A stretch of DNA of 64,000 bases from Asparagopsis taxiformis (lineage: Eukaryota > Rhodophyta > Florideophyceae > Bonnemaisoniales > Bonnemaisoniaceae), in NCBI GenBank assembly GCA_030407315.1, contig JALQPE010002013.1, forward strand, positions 35,243-99,242, given 5' to 3'. The notes beneath the pieces were generated by a model. That model was not told where the DNA came from. It was given only the letters and a program-made list of their open reading frames with translations, and ran no database searches. The position numbers and the translations under genes are program-made. Below, piece by piece: positions 11,701 to 19,905 of the stretch (positions are counted from its first letter, which is position 1; every line of letters starts with the position of its first letter).

Positions 11701-12400
11701 CACTACAGCTAGCCCTTTCTGCTCTCTTGCGTCTAGTATGCTACAACAGCGTGGTATCAAAGCCACCGTGAGCGATATTGTCTCTCAGATTAATACTCTC
11801 CACAACCTTAAGAAGCTCGGAACTGCATTGCATTACAAGCACCCTATTGATTCAAGAAACTACAGTTTGTCTATTCTTGTCTTCTCTGATGCCAGCCGAC
11901 CAAGTGAAACAGGTCAGCTTGGCTTTATTGCTGGACTACTCATCGGAGACTTTGCATCAGGTTCTATATTCCATACTCTGAAATGGAGCTCCTCTAGGTC
12001 AAAAAGACCTGTCAAATCTATAGGCGCAGCAGAGACACTAGCTGCTGGTATTGCGATAGACGAAGGAAAGATGCTTTCGAAGGCGTTTGAGGTACTACTG
12101 GACATCAAAATTGACCTTATTGTTTGTGTTGACTCTAAAGATCTATTCGACACACTATCTACTTGTCACAACGCTACTGACAAGAGTATTAGAGCTGATG
12201 TCGCTGTAATTCGATACGAGTTTGAAACTCGTAATGTCAACCGCATGATATGGATTCCGGGCAGCAATAACCTCAGTGATCCACTCACCAAGACAGACAG
12301 TCCTCTGACGCAGCCTCTCCAGCTCCTACTCCATTCCGGGGAGCTACCATTCGACTTCTGTAAGAAGTCCATCCGAGCGTCAGATCAGTTTCTTGGATAG
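8735..12400 (+). CDS. Ty1/copia-type Pol polyprotein with a Tudor-like domain
   Basis: One open frame of 1221 codons. No ATG opens the frame; the first in-frame ATG is near 8857. Domain order is protease-like (IDGSS, about 106), integrase with an HHCC finger (about 207-242) and D, D, E near 275, 327 and 361, then reverse transcriptase (KIDVKSAF; VVDD about 891) and RNase H (FSDAS about 1052). Integrase before RT defines Ty1/copia. Between integrase and RT, residues about 608-656 resemble a Tudor fold (IEVYWPLDDKYYPGTV, then YDDG and an E...W end), suggesting a chromatin-reading module. No gag frame or LTR was found. A second copia element is inserted 31 bp after the stop codon. The frame is intact, so the copy is young or was recently active. 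Confidence 0.85.
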   Translation: MCSSFHLTGSDVPDSSAPDINFIGPLLDDGAPYSGIGHDEFMKIQPLILPEWDGTIDPLPDSIRSRPYWQYGSGLHSSDTRKIIGSIMLSATSSNGRPIQIKHLIIDGSSQWIIGRNVTSRCNIQHMGDNRLQIPVTKSDEFDYIPLVDHDLHCFIPYDIFLKKSHRSNPITNSTLFCATAQFPRNHRSSHISDWPQRKAIIDKVHTHVCGHSNYTDIKMLLERNQLWNNDVHKYLSRLLETCPSCTKTATPKAARKVSLSSMSREFNNVVCIDHMFLDEHIVLHVMDSMSRYSTGTVVPDTSMDNAIISFDSSWVTSFWTPSKVVFDPAFKNEKFQSYLRSNGIDIGPLPPRRHNKNVLESKHRIIRDIYLRLKNDNPAAPPPLIIHQALRISNDLYGNQLTSAHELAKGYTRPVVPGCAPIAISKEILDAQHLIHAKRKLSLILRSKSTTDEPLAVGDLVEVYIKASNAKRGVWSAPKPILGYDHSNRTIRVPGKNGRTINASIEDVRPAIQDNILACAVQESLDTLDRSLEDSIDIAFPSHKSVSIPIAKDGIDANFKLDTGSTSKSASMSSCNPIGLSKNDISGADVTPDDTNKLQTDYIAPSTGDSIEVYWPLDDKYYPGTVEEHFAIDDTFKIKYDDGQDETLHLQDEKWRYMKDSDTAIHTNEVQLSPGQDLSSTEKEATALYYDQFQSKEFLIGHAQGLPSFVTQNAYAKEENSFKKTVEEVHVSKLPKNANVISSHVLYKVKKTDDGSLMVKARIAPHGNKDSDKDTLKKDSSTCPPVGTRMLLSMCSIFKWSLVKIDVKSAFLQTGHANRDVYVVPPRECSKRSFYWLLLTASYGLVNANAKWQEHSDTFFNELGFYQLPYIPQLFYLSQNNSLLLLAVKVVDDILVAGPLEDLRLFVGKMSKTYELGTIVYGPRQFGFYGLSIVQNDDFTISINGDEKLSMIQPYPIDRTRRKQQDQALNAVELSCFRSINGSIGWLGTTASPFCSLASSMLQQRGIKATVSDIVSQINTLHNLKKLGTALHYKHPIDSRNYSLSILVFSDASRPSETGQLGFIAGLLIGDFASGSIFHTLKWSSSRSKRPVKSIGAAETLAAGIAIDEGKMLSKAFEVLLDIKIDLIVCVDSKDLFDTLSTCHNATDKSIRADVAVIRYEFETRNVNRMIWIPGSNNLSDPLTKTDSPLTQPLQLLLHSGELPFDFCKKSIRASDQFLG

Positions 12401-12431
12401 ATTCTCCAAGGAACAAAATTGGGTGAATATG

Positions 12432-12558
12432 TGACAAATAATTCTCTAACACTTTAATTAATTTAATTACATTCACAGTAGACTCAAGCGTGAACATATA
12501 CATGGCCGACGACGCGCCATCAAGTAAACGTCCGGTAGGACGAATCTCTTTCTCAACA
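12432..12558 (+). repeat. 5' LTR of copia element 2
   Basis: 127 bp, preceded by ATATG and followed by the primer-binding site. It is near-identical to the split 3' LTR. Confidence 0.9.
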
Positions 12559-12576
12559 GGTTATCGGCCCAGACGC
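12559..12576 (+). other. primer-binding site of copia element 2
   Basis: GGTTATCGGCCCAGACGC directly follows the LTR end. It corresponds to the complement of the initiator-tRNA anticodon region with one apparent mismatch (TATC for TATG). Confidence 0.75.
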
Positions 12577-12791
12577 TACAATTTGCGCTTGATCTCAAGC
12601 CCACCCTTCCGCGCCCTCCGTTTCAGCAACGAAATCAGCTTGACTTTCACACCCCGCCTGCACCCCCGACGTGCCCACTCCGGCGACATTCACAACACGC
12701 CTGCACCCCTGACGTGCCCACTCCGGCGACATCCACACCCAGCCTGCACCTCCGACGTGCCCACTCCGGCGACACCACCTACTCATCCATA

Positions 12792-13528
12792 ATGGATAAC
12801 AATCCCGCCCAGCCTGCCGTCCCTGCCCATACTTCGCCCCCTTCCATATCCCCTCTTCACTCAGTTGAAATCCCAACTTTGACCACAGTCAATTTCATTG
12901 CATGGCGTATGAGCGTTGAGCATGTCGCCCGCACCCAGGACCTCATGCATTACCTTTACCAACCTATACCGCATTCCGAGTCGCAACAAGAAATTGATGC
13001 ACACCTCATCCGTCATGCTCAAGCACAAGTTCTTATCATACCTTCTCTCTCAACGGAGATATTGTCCTACTTCACGGACATAGAGCTACAGGGTCCCCTA
13101 CACGTTTGTACGACAAGATCCGTCTCAAGCTCACCTCCCCCAACCCAGCCCATACCCCAAGTCAGCTGCGTCGCAAAGCGCATCAAATCAAGTGGCAGCC
13201 TGGCACTACAGCAGTCGAATATGTTCAACAGCATACTGAACTGCGCCAACTCATGGTTAGGTCAAACTATCCAGATATATCAGATGAACAAACTACAATT
13301 CGCTTCATCCTGGAAGGGCTTGAACATGACCCTTCTTGGATCGTCTTCTTACAGACCATCTCTATGCACAATGATCTCAACCCTAAACATCTACTTTCCT
13401 TGGATCAAGTAATTACTATGATCATCAAACAGGCTGACATTGCCCAACAAGCCTCGCCCGCTTCCCATACCTCTCCGGCGCCACGAATTTTCACAAACCC
13501 CCCACCGCTCCCGCCGCTCCCCCGCTAG
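12792..13528 (+). CDS. Gag of copia element 2, with reading-frame changes
   Basis: It starts at the ATG at 12792. The first part (to about 13100) has a Gag-like N-terminus with NFIAWRMSVEH. Around 13095-13106 the sensible reading moves to another frame, which continues with YDKIRLKL and a typical copia Gag helical core (FILEGLEHDPSW) to the stop at 13528. Pol resumes in the original frame from about 13440. The second change lies in the Gag/Pol overlap and could be programmed frameshifting as in Ty1. The first looks like a lesion or sequence error. A CCHC-like motif (CKFHGSPHHTTENC) is encoded at the start of the Pol frame. Confidence 0.7.
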
Positions 13529-16500
13529 TCAGCGACACCCAGCCGAACAACGCTACACACAAAAATTCCGGCCGGACAATAACATACTACCACCGAAAAA
13601 CTACAGAGGTCCCTGGTGCAAATTCCATGGCAGCCCACACCACACCACGGAAAACTGCAGAGCCAGACAGTTCTTTCTTAGCCGCCACGAAAGGAAAGAG
13701 AAGCCTCACAAACCCGTTCGTGCTCTTGCAGTTACTACAGACCCATATCAACAACATTTCAGCGAAGAGTTTGAAAACGACTCGTCTGACAGTGTAAGTG
13801 CCCATGAGCCTCAAACCTTCATACTAGACTCCGGCGCTAACCCCACTCACCTAACTCGGGCCCTCCCAGGAATGACAAAGCACAAATCCAAGACCGTCAC
13901 TGCAGACGGACATGCGTCTCGAACAACCCATCGTGACACAGTCACCCTATCTTTGTCCGACAAAAGCACCTTAACCCAGCATACTGCTGTTGTTGCACCT
14001 TCATTAAGCACAAACCTACTTTCCGTAGGACAGCTTACTAAAACGCATGACGTCATCTTCACAAATGACCGTGCTTACATCACTTCACCCTCTGCTCCTC
14101 CCCCACCTGAGTCCATACTGGCCACAGTTCCAAAAACCTCCAAAGGCCTCTACCAGACCACTCCTCATTCACTTTCCTGCACTACTCACACTTCCGCCAG
14201 CAATGCTGCTCGCTCCTTCCCCATCAAGGATAAGCGTACTAAAAATCCCAAACGTGGCAAGAGCAACCTACCCACTCCGAACCCACCTCGACTGCCAAGA
14301 GCACCCCTCTGTAAACCACCACCATTCCGTCACAGCAATATCCACAAAAAACTGCGTAAAGCGAAGCAGAAGCGACGCCTGGCGAGACGTAGTCACCCCC
14401 CTCCGAAAATTCGAGTCCCACTTCCGTCAACCCTCCGTGACTATTATCATTGGCACATCAAGCTAAACCACATTCACCCGGCCAAACTTCATCATATGGC
14501 GAAACATAAATTAGTCAACGATCTGCCCCACACCCTTCTCCGCACACCTCCGAAGTTTACATGTTCGGGTTGCGCGATGGGAAAAATGCCTGCTGCCCCC
14601 TTCCATCGCCACCCGCGCACCGACCCCATCGGCTCTCACCTACACATTGATATATGTGGCCCCATGCCTATCCCCTCTCTCTCTAATAACCTCCATTTCA
14701 TAACCTTCCTTGACCAGGGGAGCCGATACCTTCGTATAGTATGTGCTCCGACAAAATCAGAAGCGGCCAGAAACATTCAACCTCACATCGACCATGTCCA
14801 TCGCACTACCCCCCATCGCATATCTCAGCTTACATCCGACAATGCCCGTGAGTTCTATACTCACGTCCTCAATAGGTTCTACTCAGATAACCACATTTCT
14901 ACAAACCCTACGATTCCCCATACCCCGCAGGAAAATTCGCTGGCAGAACGAATCAATCGCATCATAATGAATACTGCACGAACGACCCTGCTGTCCTCCG
15001 GCCTCCCCCTCGAGCTCTGGGACTATGCAGCGTTAGCTGCAGCTGACGCATACAACCACACCCCTCATAGCGCAACAGCACAGCTTCCTGCTGCACTATG
15101 GTTCGACTGCAAACCTGAGATCCACACCATCCTTCCATTTGGTACGACTGGATACGTATACGACCCTGCGCCGCGAAATAAGCTCCAGCCACGAGCTGCC
15201 CTCCACCATTACATTGGTCGTTCCGATTACTATCACTACTTCATATACAATCCATCGACACAGAAAGTAACCCGATGCCGAATCGCTGATTTCCATCCCT
15301 ATAATCCTGCAACTGACCCTGTCAGCACCATTCATACTGCTAACTTCAGTACCCTTCCCGATACCAACAGCATCATCCCCCCTCGGCCATATACAGAGCC
15401 CAAATCACTCAAGGCAGCTCGAGAAGCCCCGGATGCCACTGAATGGCAACTTGCATGGGACAAGGAATTGGACACTCTGGAACAGCGTGGTACATTGACC
15501 TTCATCCCCAAATCCCAGCTTCCCCCAGGAAACCAGCTGCTCCCATTCACCACCGTGCTAAAATTAAAACGCGACGAAAATGGCACCCCGATCTCCCGAA
15601 AAGTCCGCTGTACAGTACGCGGAGACCGGCAGGTAGCCGGTCTACATTTCGATCCAACAGACCTCTCCAGCCCAGTGGCGAATCGCGATACTATCCGTGC
15701 GTCTCTCGTCTTTGCAGCAGCACACAATTACACTGTGTTACATTGGGATTTAGAATCCGCCTTTCTGCACGAAAAATTTACCGAAGACCGCAACATATAC
15801 CTCCACCAACCACCCCGTTTCGACGGCTCACTCAAGTATCCAAATCATGTAGCACATCTGACGGAAAACATGTACGGGTGCAAACAAGCCTGTAAGATTT
15901 TCACACAAGGCCTAGCTGACTTCCTCCATTCTATCAACTTCCAACGACTGAACTCAGATCCATGCTCATTCATTACCCACTCGGAAGACGATAAGTCCCA
16001 ATTCGTTCTCCTCGTCATAACAGTCGATGACTTCTTGGTTATCACTAACCACATACCCCTAGCTAACAATATCCGCGACCGACTCTCTGAAAAATACAAA
16101 GTCAAAGACTTAGGCCAAGTTCAGCACATAATTGGTTGGAAAGTTGAGCGTGACGACAGTGGAATCACTATTTCACAGCCTGGCTACATAGCTTCCCTCC
16201 TCGAACGATTCAGAATGTGCGACTCAAAGACCTTCACTTCTCCTATCGCATCAGAACTCCTTTCCCCAAACCAGTCTTCTGCCAAACCGCTCGACACATC
16301 ACGCCACGACTACAAAGCCCTAATTGGGTCACTACGATACCTGGCCGATTCAACTCGACCAGACATTGCGTTCATTGTCGGATATCTAGGTCTATCTGCC
16401 CATAAACCAACGACTCACGACTGGCAGGCAGGCCTACGTGTTCTGCGCTACCTAAAGGGCACTCTTACCACTGGTATATACTATAGCAGCCTCTTGACCT

Positions 16501-16988
16501 CCACTCTATCTGCGTATTCCGACTCTGACTTCGCAGCATGCCCCTCTACTCGTCGCTCCACCACTGGTTCCGTCATTTTCTACAACGGCTCGCCGGTGGC
16601 CTGGCAATCTAAACGACAGCGGCACGTATCATCTTCTACGTTTGCAGCCGAATACACTGCTGCCTTTCACACAACACAGCTAATTCAAAAAATCGTAGGC
16701 TTCTTAGCCTCCCTCCCGGGCCATGACAACACACCTGTCGACCTTTTCATCAACAACACAGCAGCTATCACATCTGCAACGGCCAAACACCCCACGCCTA
16801 GATCGCGCCATGTCGATGTTAAATATCACTGGCTCCGGGAGCAGGTTCAGAACGGCCTCATATCACCAACACACATATCCACAACACAAAACCCCGCTGA
16901 CCTACTCACGAAGTCACTCAAACCTGCCCAGTTCACACACAAACTCCCATTACTTCGCCTCGCAGCACACACGGTGCGCGGCGACTGA
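13440..16988 (+). CDS. Pol of copia element 2 (protease, integrase, RT, RNase H)
   Basis: About 1180 codons, open throughout. It has a Gag-type zinc knuckle near the start and protease motif LDSGAN (about 130). The integrase HHCC finger spans about 337-380, with catalytic D (HIDICGP, about 403), D (TSDNAREF, about 466) and E (NSLAERINR, about 502). The RT has a VDDF motif near 861. RNase H starts with YSDSDFA (about 1025). The family's DN-x-AI motif in RNase H reads NNTAAI here, so one catalytic aspartate is replaced by asparagine. The frame has no ATG of its own at the 5' end, so it is probably made as a Gag-Pol fusion. It stops 46 bp before the 3' LTR. Confidence 0.88.
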   Translation: MPNKPRPLPIPLRRHEFSQTPHRSRRSPASQRHPAEQRYTQKFRPDNNILPPKNYRGPWCKFHGSPHHTTENCRARQFFLSRHERKEKPHKPVRALAVTTDPYQQHFSEEFENDSSDSVSAHEPQTFILDSGANPTHLTRALPGMTKHKSKTVTADGHASRTTHRDTVTLSLSDKSTLTQHTAVVAPSLSTNLLSVGQLTKTHDVIFTNDRAYITSPSAPPPPESILATVPKTSKGLYQTTPHSLSCTTHTSASNAARSFPIKDKRTKNPKRGKSNLPTPNPPRLPRAPLCKPPPFRHSNIHKKLRKAKQKRRLARRSHPPPKIRVPLPSTLRDYYHWHIKLNHIHPAKLHHMAKHKLVNDLPHTLLRTPPKFTCSGCAMGKMPAAPFHRHPRTDPIGSHLHIDICGPMPIPSLSNNLHFITFLDQGSRYLRIVCAPTKSEAARNIQPHIDHVHRTTPHRISQLTSDNAREFYTHVLNRFYSDNHISTNPTIPHTPQENSLAERINRIIMNTARTTLLSSGLPLELWDYAALAAADAYNHTPHSATAQLPAALWFDCKPEIHTILPFGTTGYVYDPAPRNKLQPRAALHHYIGRSDYYHYFIYNPSTQKVTRCRIADFHPYNPATDPVSTIHTANFSTLPDTNSIIPPRPYTEPKSLKAAREAPDATEWQLAWDKELDTLEQRGTLTFIPKSQLPPGNQLLPFTTVLKLKRDENGTPISRKVRCTVRGDRQVAGLHFDPTDLSSPVANRDTIRASLVFAAAHNYTVLHWDLESAFLHEKFTEDRNIYLHQPPRFDGSLKYPNHVAHLTENMYGCKQACKIFTQGLADFLHSINFQRLNSDPCSFITHSEDDKSQFVLLVITVDDFLVITNHIPLANNIRDRLSEKYKVKDLGQVQHIIGWKVERDDSGITISQPGYIASLLERFRMCDSKTFTSPIASELLSPNQSSAKPLDTSRHDYKALIGSLRYLADSTRPDIAFIVGYLGLSAHKPTTHDWQAGLRVLRYLKGTLTTGIYYSSLLTSTLSAYSDSDFAACPSTRRSTTGSVIFYNGSPVAWQSKRQRHVSSSTFAAEYTAAFHTTQLIQKIVGFLASLPGHDNTPVDLFINNTAAITSATAKHPTPRSRHVDVKYHWLREQVQNGLISPTHISTTQNPADLLTKSLKPAQFTHKLPLLRLAAHTVRGD

Positions 16989-17155
16989 CAAATAATTCTC
17001 ATATTCTCTACGCACCGTATCTACTGCTACCACCTGACAAATAATTCTCTAATACTTTAATTAATTTAATTACATTCACAGTAGACTCAAGCGTGAACAT
17101 ATACATGGCTGACGACGCGCCATCAAGTAAACGTCCGATAAGACGAATCTCTTTC

Positions 17156-17225
17156 TGTTGGATAAATACCTTTATCCTCGTATAACCACTAAGTCACACC
17201 GGACATGTGGTTCATTGGTTTTACA
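17156..17225 (+). repeat. 5' LTR of TRIM family 2
   Basis: 70 bp, identical to 17344-17413. Confidence 0.92.
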
Positions 17226-17240
17226 GGTTATGGGCCCAGG
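17226..17240 (+). other. primer-binding site of TRIM family 2
   Basis: GGTTATGGGCCCAGG complements the initiator-tRNA anticodon region, the same primer type as copia element 2. Confidence 0.8.
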
Positions 17241-17343
17241 CACTCCACTGGCACACTTCACACCATCCCGGGTTCAACTCCCGACGACTACACACAACTT
17301 CCCTCCTGTCCGGGCCAAAATAGGCAGGTCTAAATACCGTGAG

Positions 17344-17413
17344 TGTTGGATAAATACCTTTATCCTCGTATAACCACTAAGTCACACCGGACATGTGGTT
17401 CATTGGTTTTACA
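17344..17413 (+). repeat. 3' LTR of TRIM family 2
   Basis: 70 bp, identical to 17156-17225, followed by the CTTTC duplication. Confidence 0.92.
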
Positions 17414-17424
17414 CTTTCTCAACA

Positions 17425-18005
17425 ATATGAATATCATATTTCGTGTCTGTGATTGGCGCAATATACTGTCTGCAAATTTCCCTTATTTGATCTTTGATCT
17501 CTCCCCTCCCTGTGATTACAGAGAACCATTGCTTCCAAGGTACGGGTACATAGCTATCCATCCCTTGACCGAAGATCTTTTGAATTGCTGATACAGAACT
17601 GTTATACTGCTGACCAGGTGTTGAAATTGTCCGCTCTCTCCAATGCATTGACAACAGGATATCAAAACACTATTTAGAACAATGATGCTATGCTAGCAAT
17701 TAAACTGATCATCGGACCAGCTCCCGATCAACCTCTTTCTGAAACCAGTCATCAACATACTGCTCCTTGCCGCTGCTGCAGAGAACTAACACGTCGATCC
17801 AAGATAAGTTACCTTCTTTCATAACAGCTCTCTCCTCTGTGTTTGCATCTCCTGTTGCGGAAGAGAACGCAGCCAAATTTCTCTCCTCCCAAGATATCAG
17901 TTTCCAAACTGAGCGCTAAGGAAACTGTCCGTTCTGTCCCAGCTCGAAGGGCAGTTTTCGAGAAGCGACTGCTTTTTTCATTACCTTATGCGCTCAAAGA
18001 CGTAA
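17425..18005 (-). other. possible degenerate coding fragment (minus strand)
   Basis: On the minus strand, peptide-like segments in different frames look coding in composition. Examples are LSWIDVLVLCSSGKEQYVDD (around 17760) and MDSYVPVPWKQWFSVITG (around 17530). They could be exons or remnants of one gene cut by transposon insertions. No family is recognised and the evidence is weak. Confidence 0.25.
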
Positions 18006-19802
18006 TTGTGTGGTCGTGAACGAGGGCGGTCCCGACGACAGAGATTGTTTTCGTTGTATACTACCATCACCGTCACCCTCTGTGACACCCTCACCATCTG
18101 TTGGGTCTTCTACGGTACCACTCATAATTCCACCGTCAATCGCCAGCGTACCGTCTACTATTGGCCCAGTTATATCGATGGCGCCAGCTCCGGTGGAAAT
18201 AGTGTTTGCGACAGTGCTCCCTGCACCGAGGCCGTGAAGGAGCTAGGATATAGCTGAGTAAGGTTTGTGATAGTCATCAGCATTTCTAGTCGGTGATGTC
18301 GCGCCAGTTGTAGAAGGGCGCAGCCAATGATAAAGTATGTTGTGAAAAAGTGAATTCTGAAAATGATTTCTCGGCAATCGCTGCCTTCTACGGCGGTGCT
18401 CGTGAGAAAAACCTAAGACTTGCAGTGTCTCTGAGGGACGATGGCTGGATGACGCCGACGAAATACATGGCAACCTTTTTCGACCTCTGCAACATCTATC
18501 GCTGCAAATGGACCACATTACATTCGTTGAAAATAGGCATCACATTTGACATCGTTACCGTGGACTACTATCTTGTCTGGGCGGAATTTGTCGTTGCTGA
18601 ACGCTGATCGGCAAAAGTTGCGTCGCAGTGAAGAATATACAGTACTATGTTACGGTTTGCATCTAGTAAGACGCTCACCGAGATCGGCCCATACCCTATT
18701 CGACTCAACCCGATTACAGTTCTGCACAGCATACTGCAACGAGAAGCCTTCTATCCGTGCGACAAGTGTTCACACACTATTAGTGCACCTTTCAAATGTC
18801 CACCTACTCCCAACGGTGCGTTTTCGACAGCTGTCCGCCGAGAGTCAAACATTCATCATATATCATCCCGAAAACAACACCCAAACCGCTCCAAATCACG
18901 CGAAAACGGCAAGTACAGTACAATACGATTTCCCATCACCCAACCACCGCGCATCGAAAACAACACGACCCAGACGCGAAATGCGACCGCAATCAGAACC
19001 GCAAATGTGCAAAGCAACCAATCAGCACCACCTCGGTCCTGTCGACGAAGCATTACGTCACACCGACACCACCGCAACGCCCATCTCAACACGGCACGTG
19101 CCGTACCAAGCTACATCATCTCCAAGTTTCCAATCCGCAATCCAACCGTCACAATTACAGCCGGTCCACCGCGCGTCCAATGGCCACGCGGCGCGCAATG
19201 CCGCCCGAGCTTCCACGTCGCGGGAGGTGTGGAAGACGTGAATACCGTCCTTGACACATGACAGGACATGGCGGTGATGTATAACCGACGAGATGTCCGT
19301 GACTGAATTTGAGTAGGCCGATAATTCACGATGGGATCTGTCTTCGCTGATTGTCATACATGGCATGGTCGCGATTTGATGACATGTTTTGCAACGTGTC
19401 TGCGTGAAATTCGACTGCGATATACGTCACATACGATACGCGGCTTGTTGGGTGGTTTTGCTACGTGTTTACACAAACTTGCGTACCGCTGTCTCGGTTC
19501 GCTCGGTGCTTGACACCCAATCGTGACAGTGGACATGTGTCACCCGATTCGATTTGCCGCTTTTCGCACACCTGTCCGTCGCCCCTTTCAAGTCACCCAT
19601 GTCCTGTAAACATCCGACCGATGCACGTCTCGTACCCAAATTCCACATCTCGATGACAACCATATCCCGGAGGGCACGGGCCATTCCCCGCCTCATTCCC
19701 GGATCATCTGTCAATCACCCGATCCACCAGACACCACTTCCACGTTCAACAAACCCATCACACCCACATCCCATCCCAACCCAACCAACCTCCCACAAAC
19801 AC
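18006..19802. other. intergenic; possible relic of a stalk-protein gene
   Basis: Around 18010-18237 a short frame encodes a Ser/Pro/Thr-rich stretch (ILPSPSPSVTPSPSVGSS) like the stalks of the secreted proteins at 19906 and 25010. It may be a gene remnant. The rest has no recognisable gene. Confidence 0.35.
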
Positions 19803-19810
19803 TATATAAA
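19803..19810 (+). promoter_or_regulatory. TATA box
   Basis: TATATAAA, 103 nt upstream of the ATG at 19906. The same octamer lies 91 nt upstream of the paralogue at 40197. Confidence 0.6.
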
Positions 19811-19905
19811 CCCACGCCAACCCGCATCAACCCCAACCACAACCACAATCGCACCCACAGCAACAACTAGCAACCAGGACCCAGCATCATCCCATCACCG
19901 CCACA

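Larger units (their letters stand above)
17156..17413 (+). mobile_element. complete TRIM, family 2, nested in a copia LTR
   Basis: A 258-bp element with identical 70-bp LTRs at 17156-17225 and 17344-17413 (TGTTGGATAAA...GGTTTTACA). The perfect target-site duplication is CTTTC (17151-17155 and 17414-17418). The primer-binding site GGTTATGGGCCCAGG is at 17226-17240. The 118-bp interior has no coding capacity. A B-box-like GTTCAACTC lies at 17272-17280. Identical LTRs indicate a very recent insertion. Diverged single LTRs of this family are at 60604-60673 and 63551-63606. Confidence 0.93.
12432..17424 (+). mobile_element. Ty1/copia LTR retrotransposon inserted behind another copia element
   Basis: The 5' LTR is 12432-12558 (127 bp). 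The 3' LTR is 17035-17155 plus 17419-17424, split by a TRIM insertion. LTRs run TGACAAATAA...TCTCAACA. The target-site duplication is ATATG (12427-12431 and 17425-17429). The primer-binding site is at 12559. Gag and Pol frames fill the interior. The LTRs differ at only a few positions, so the insertion is young. It lies 31 bp after the stop codon of the 8735-12400 element, in that element's 3' region. Confidence 0.92.
17035..17424 (+). repeat. 3' LTR of copia element 2, split by a TRIM
   Basis: The LTR sequence runs 17035-17155, is interrupted by the 17156-17413 element and its duplicated CTTTC, and ends TCAACA at 17424. Without the insertion it is 127 bp, the same length as the 5' LTR. Confidence 0.9.

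Noticed and set aside
17041..17156. Direct repeat of 12438-12555 as a separate small transposon
   Set aside because: It is simply the 3' LTR of copia element 2, shown by the ATATG duplications and the TCAACA end at 17424.
18546..19261. Long overlapping open frames on the plus strand (up to 231 codons)
   Set aside because: Three frames are open over the same GC-rich stretch with no domain, signal peptide or start context. This is typical of compositional by-products.
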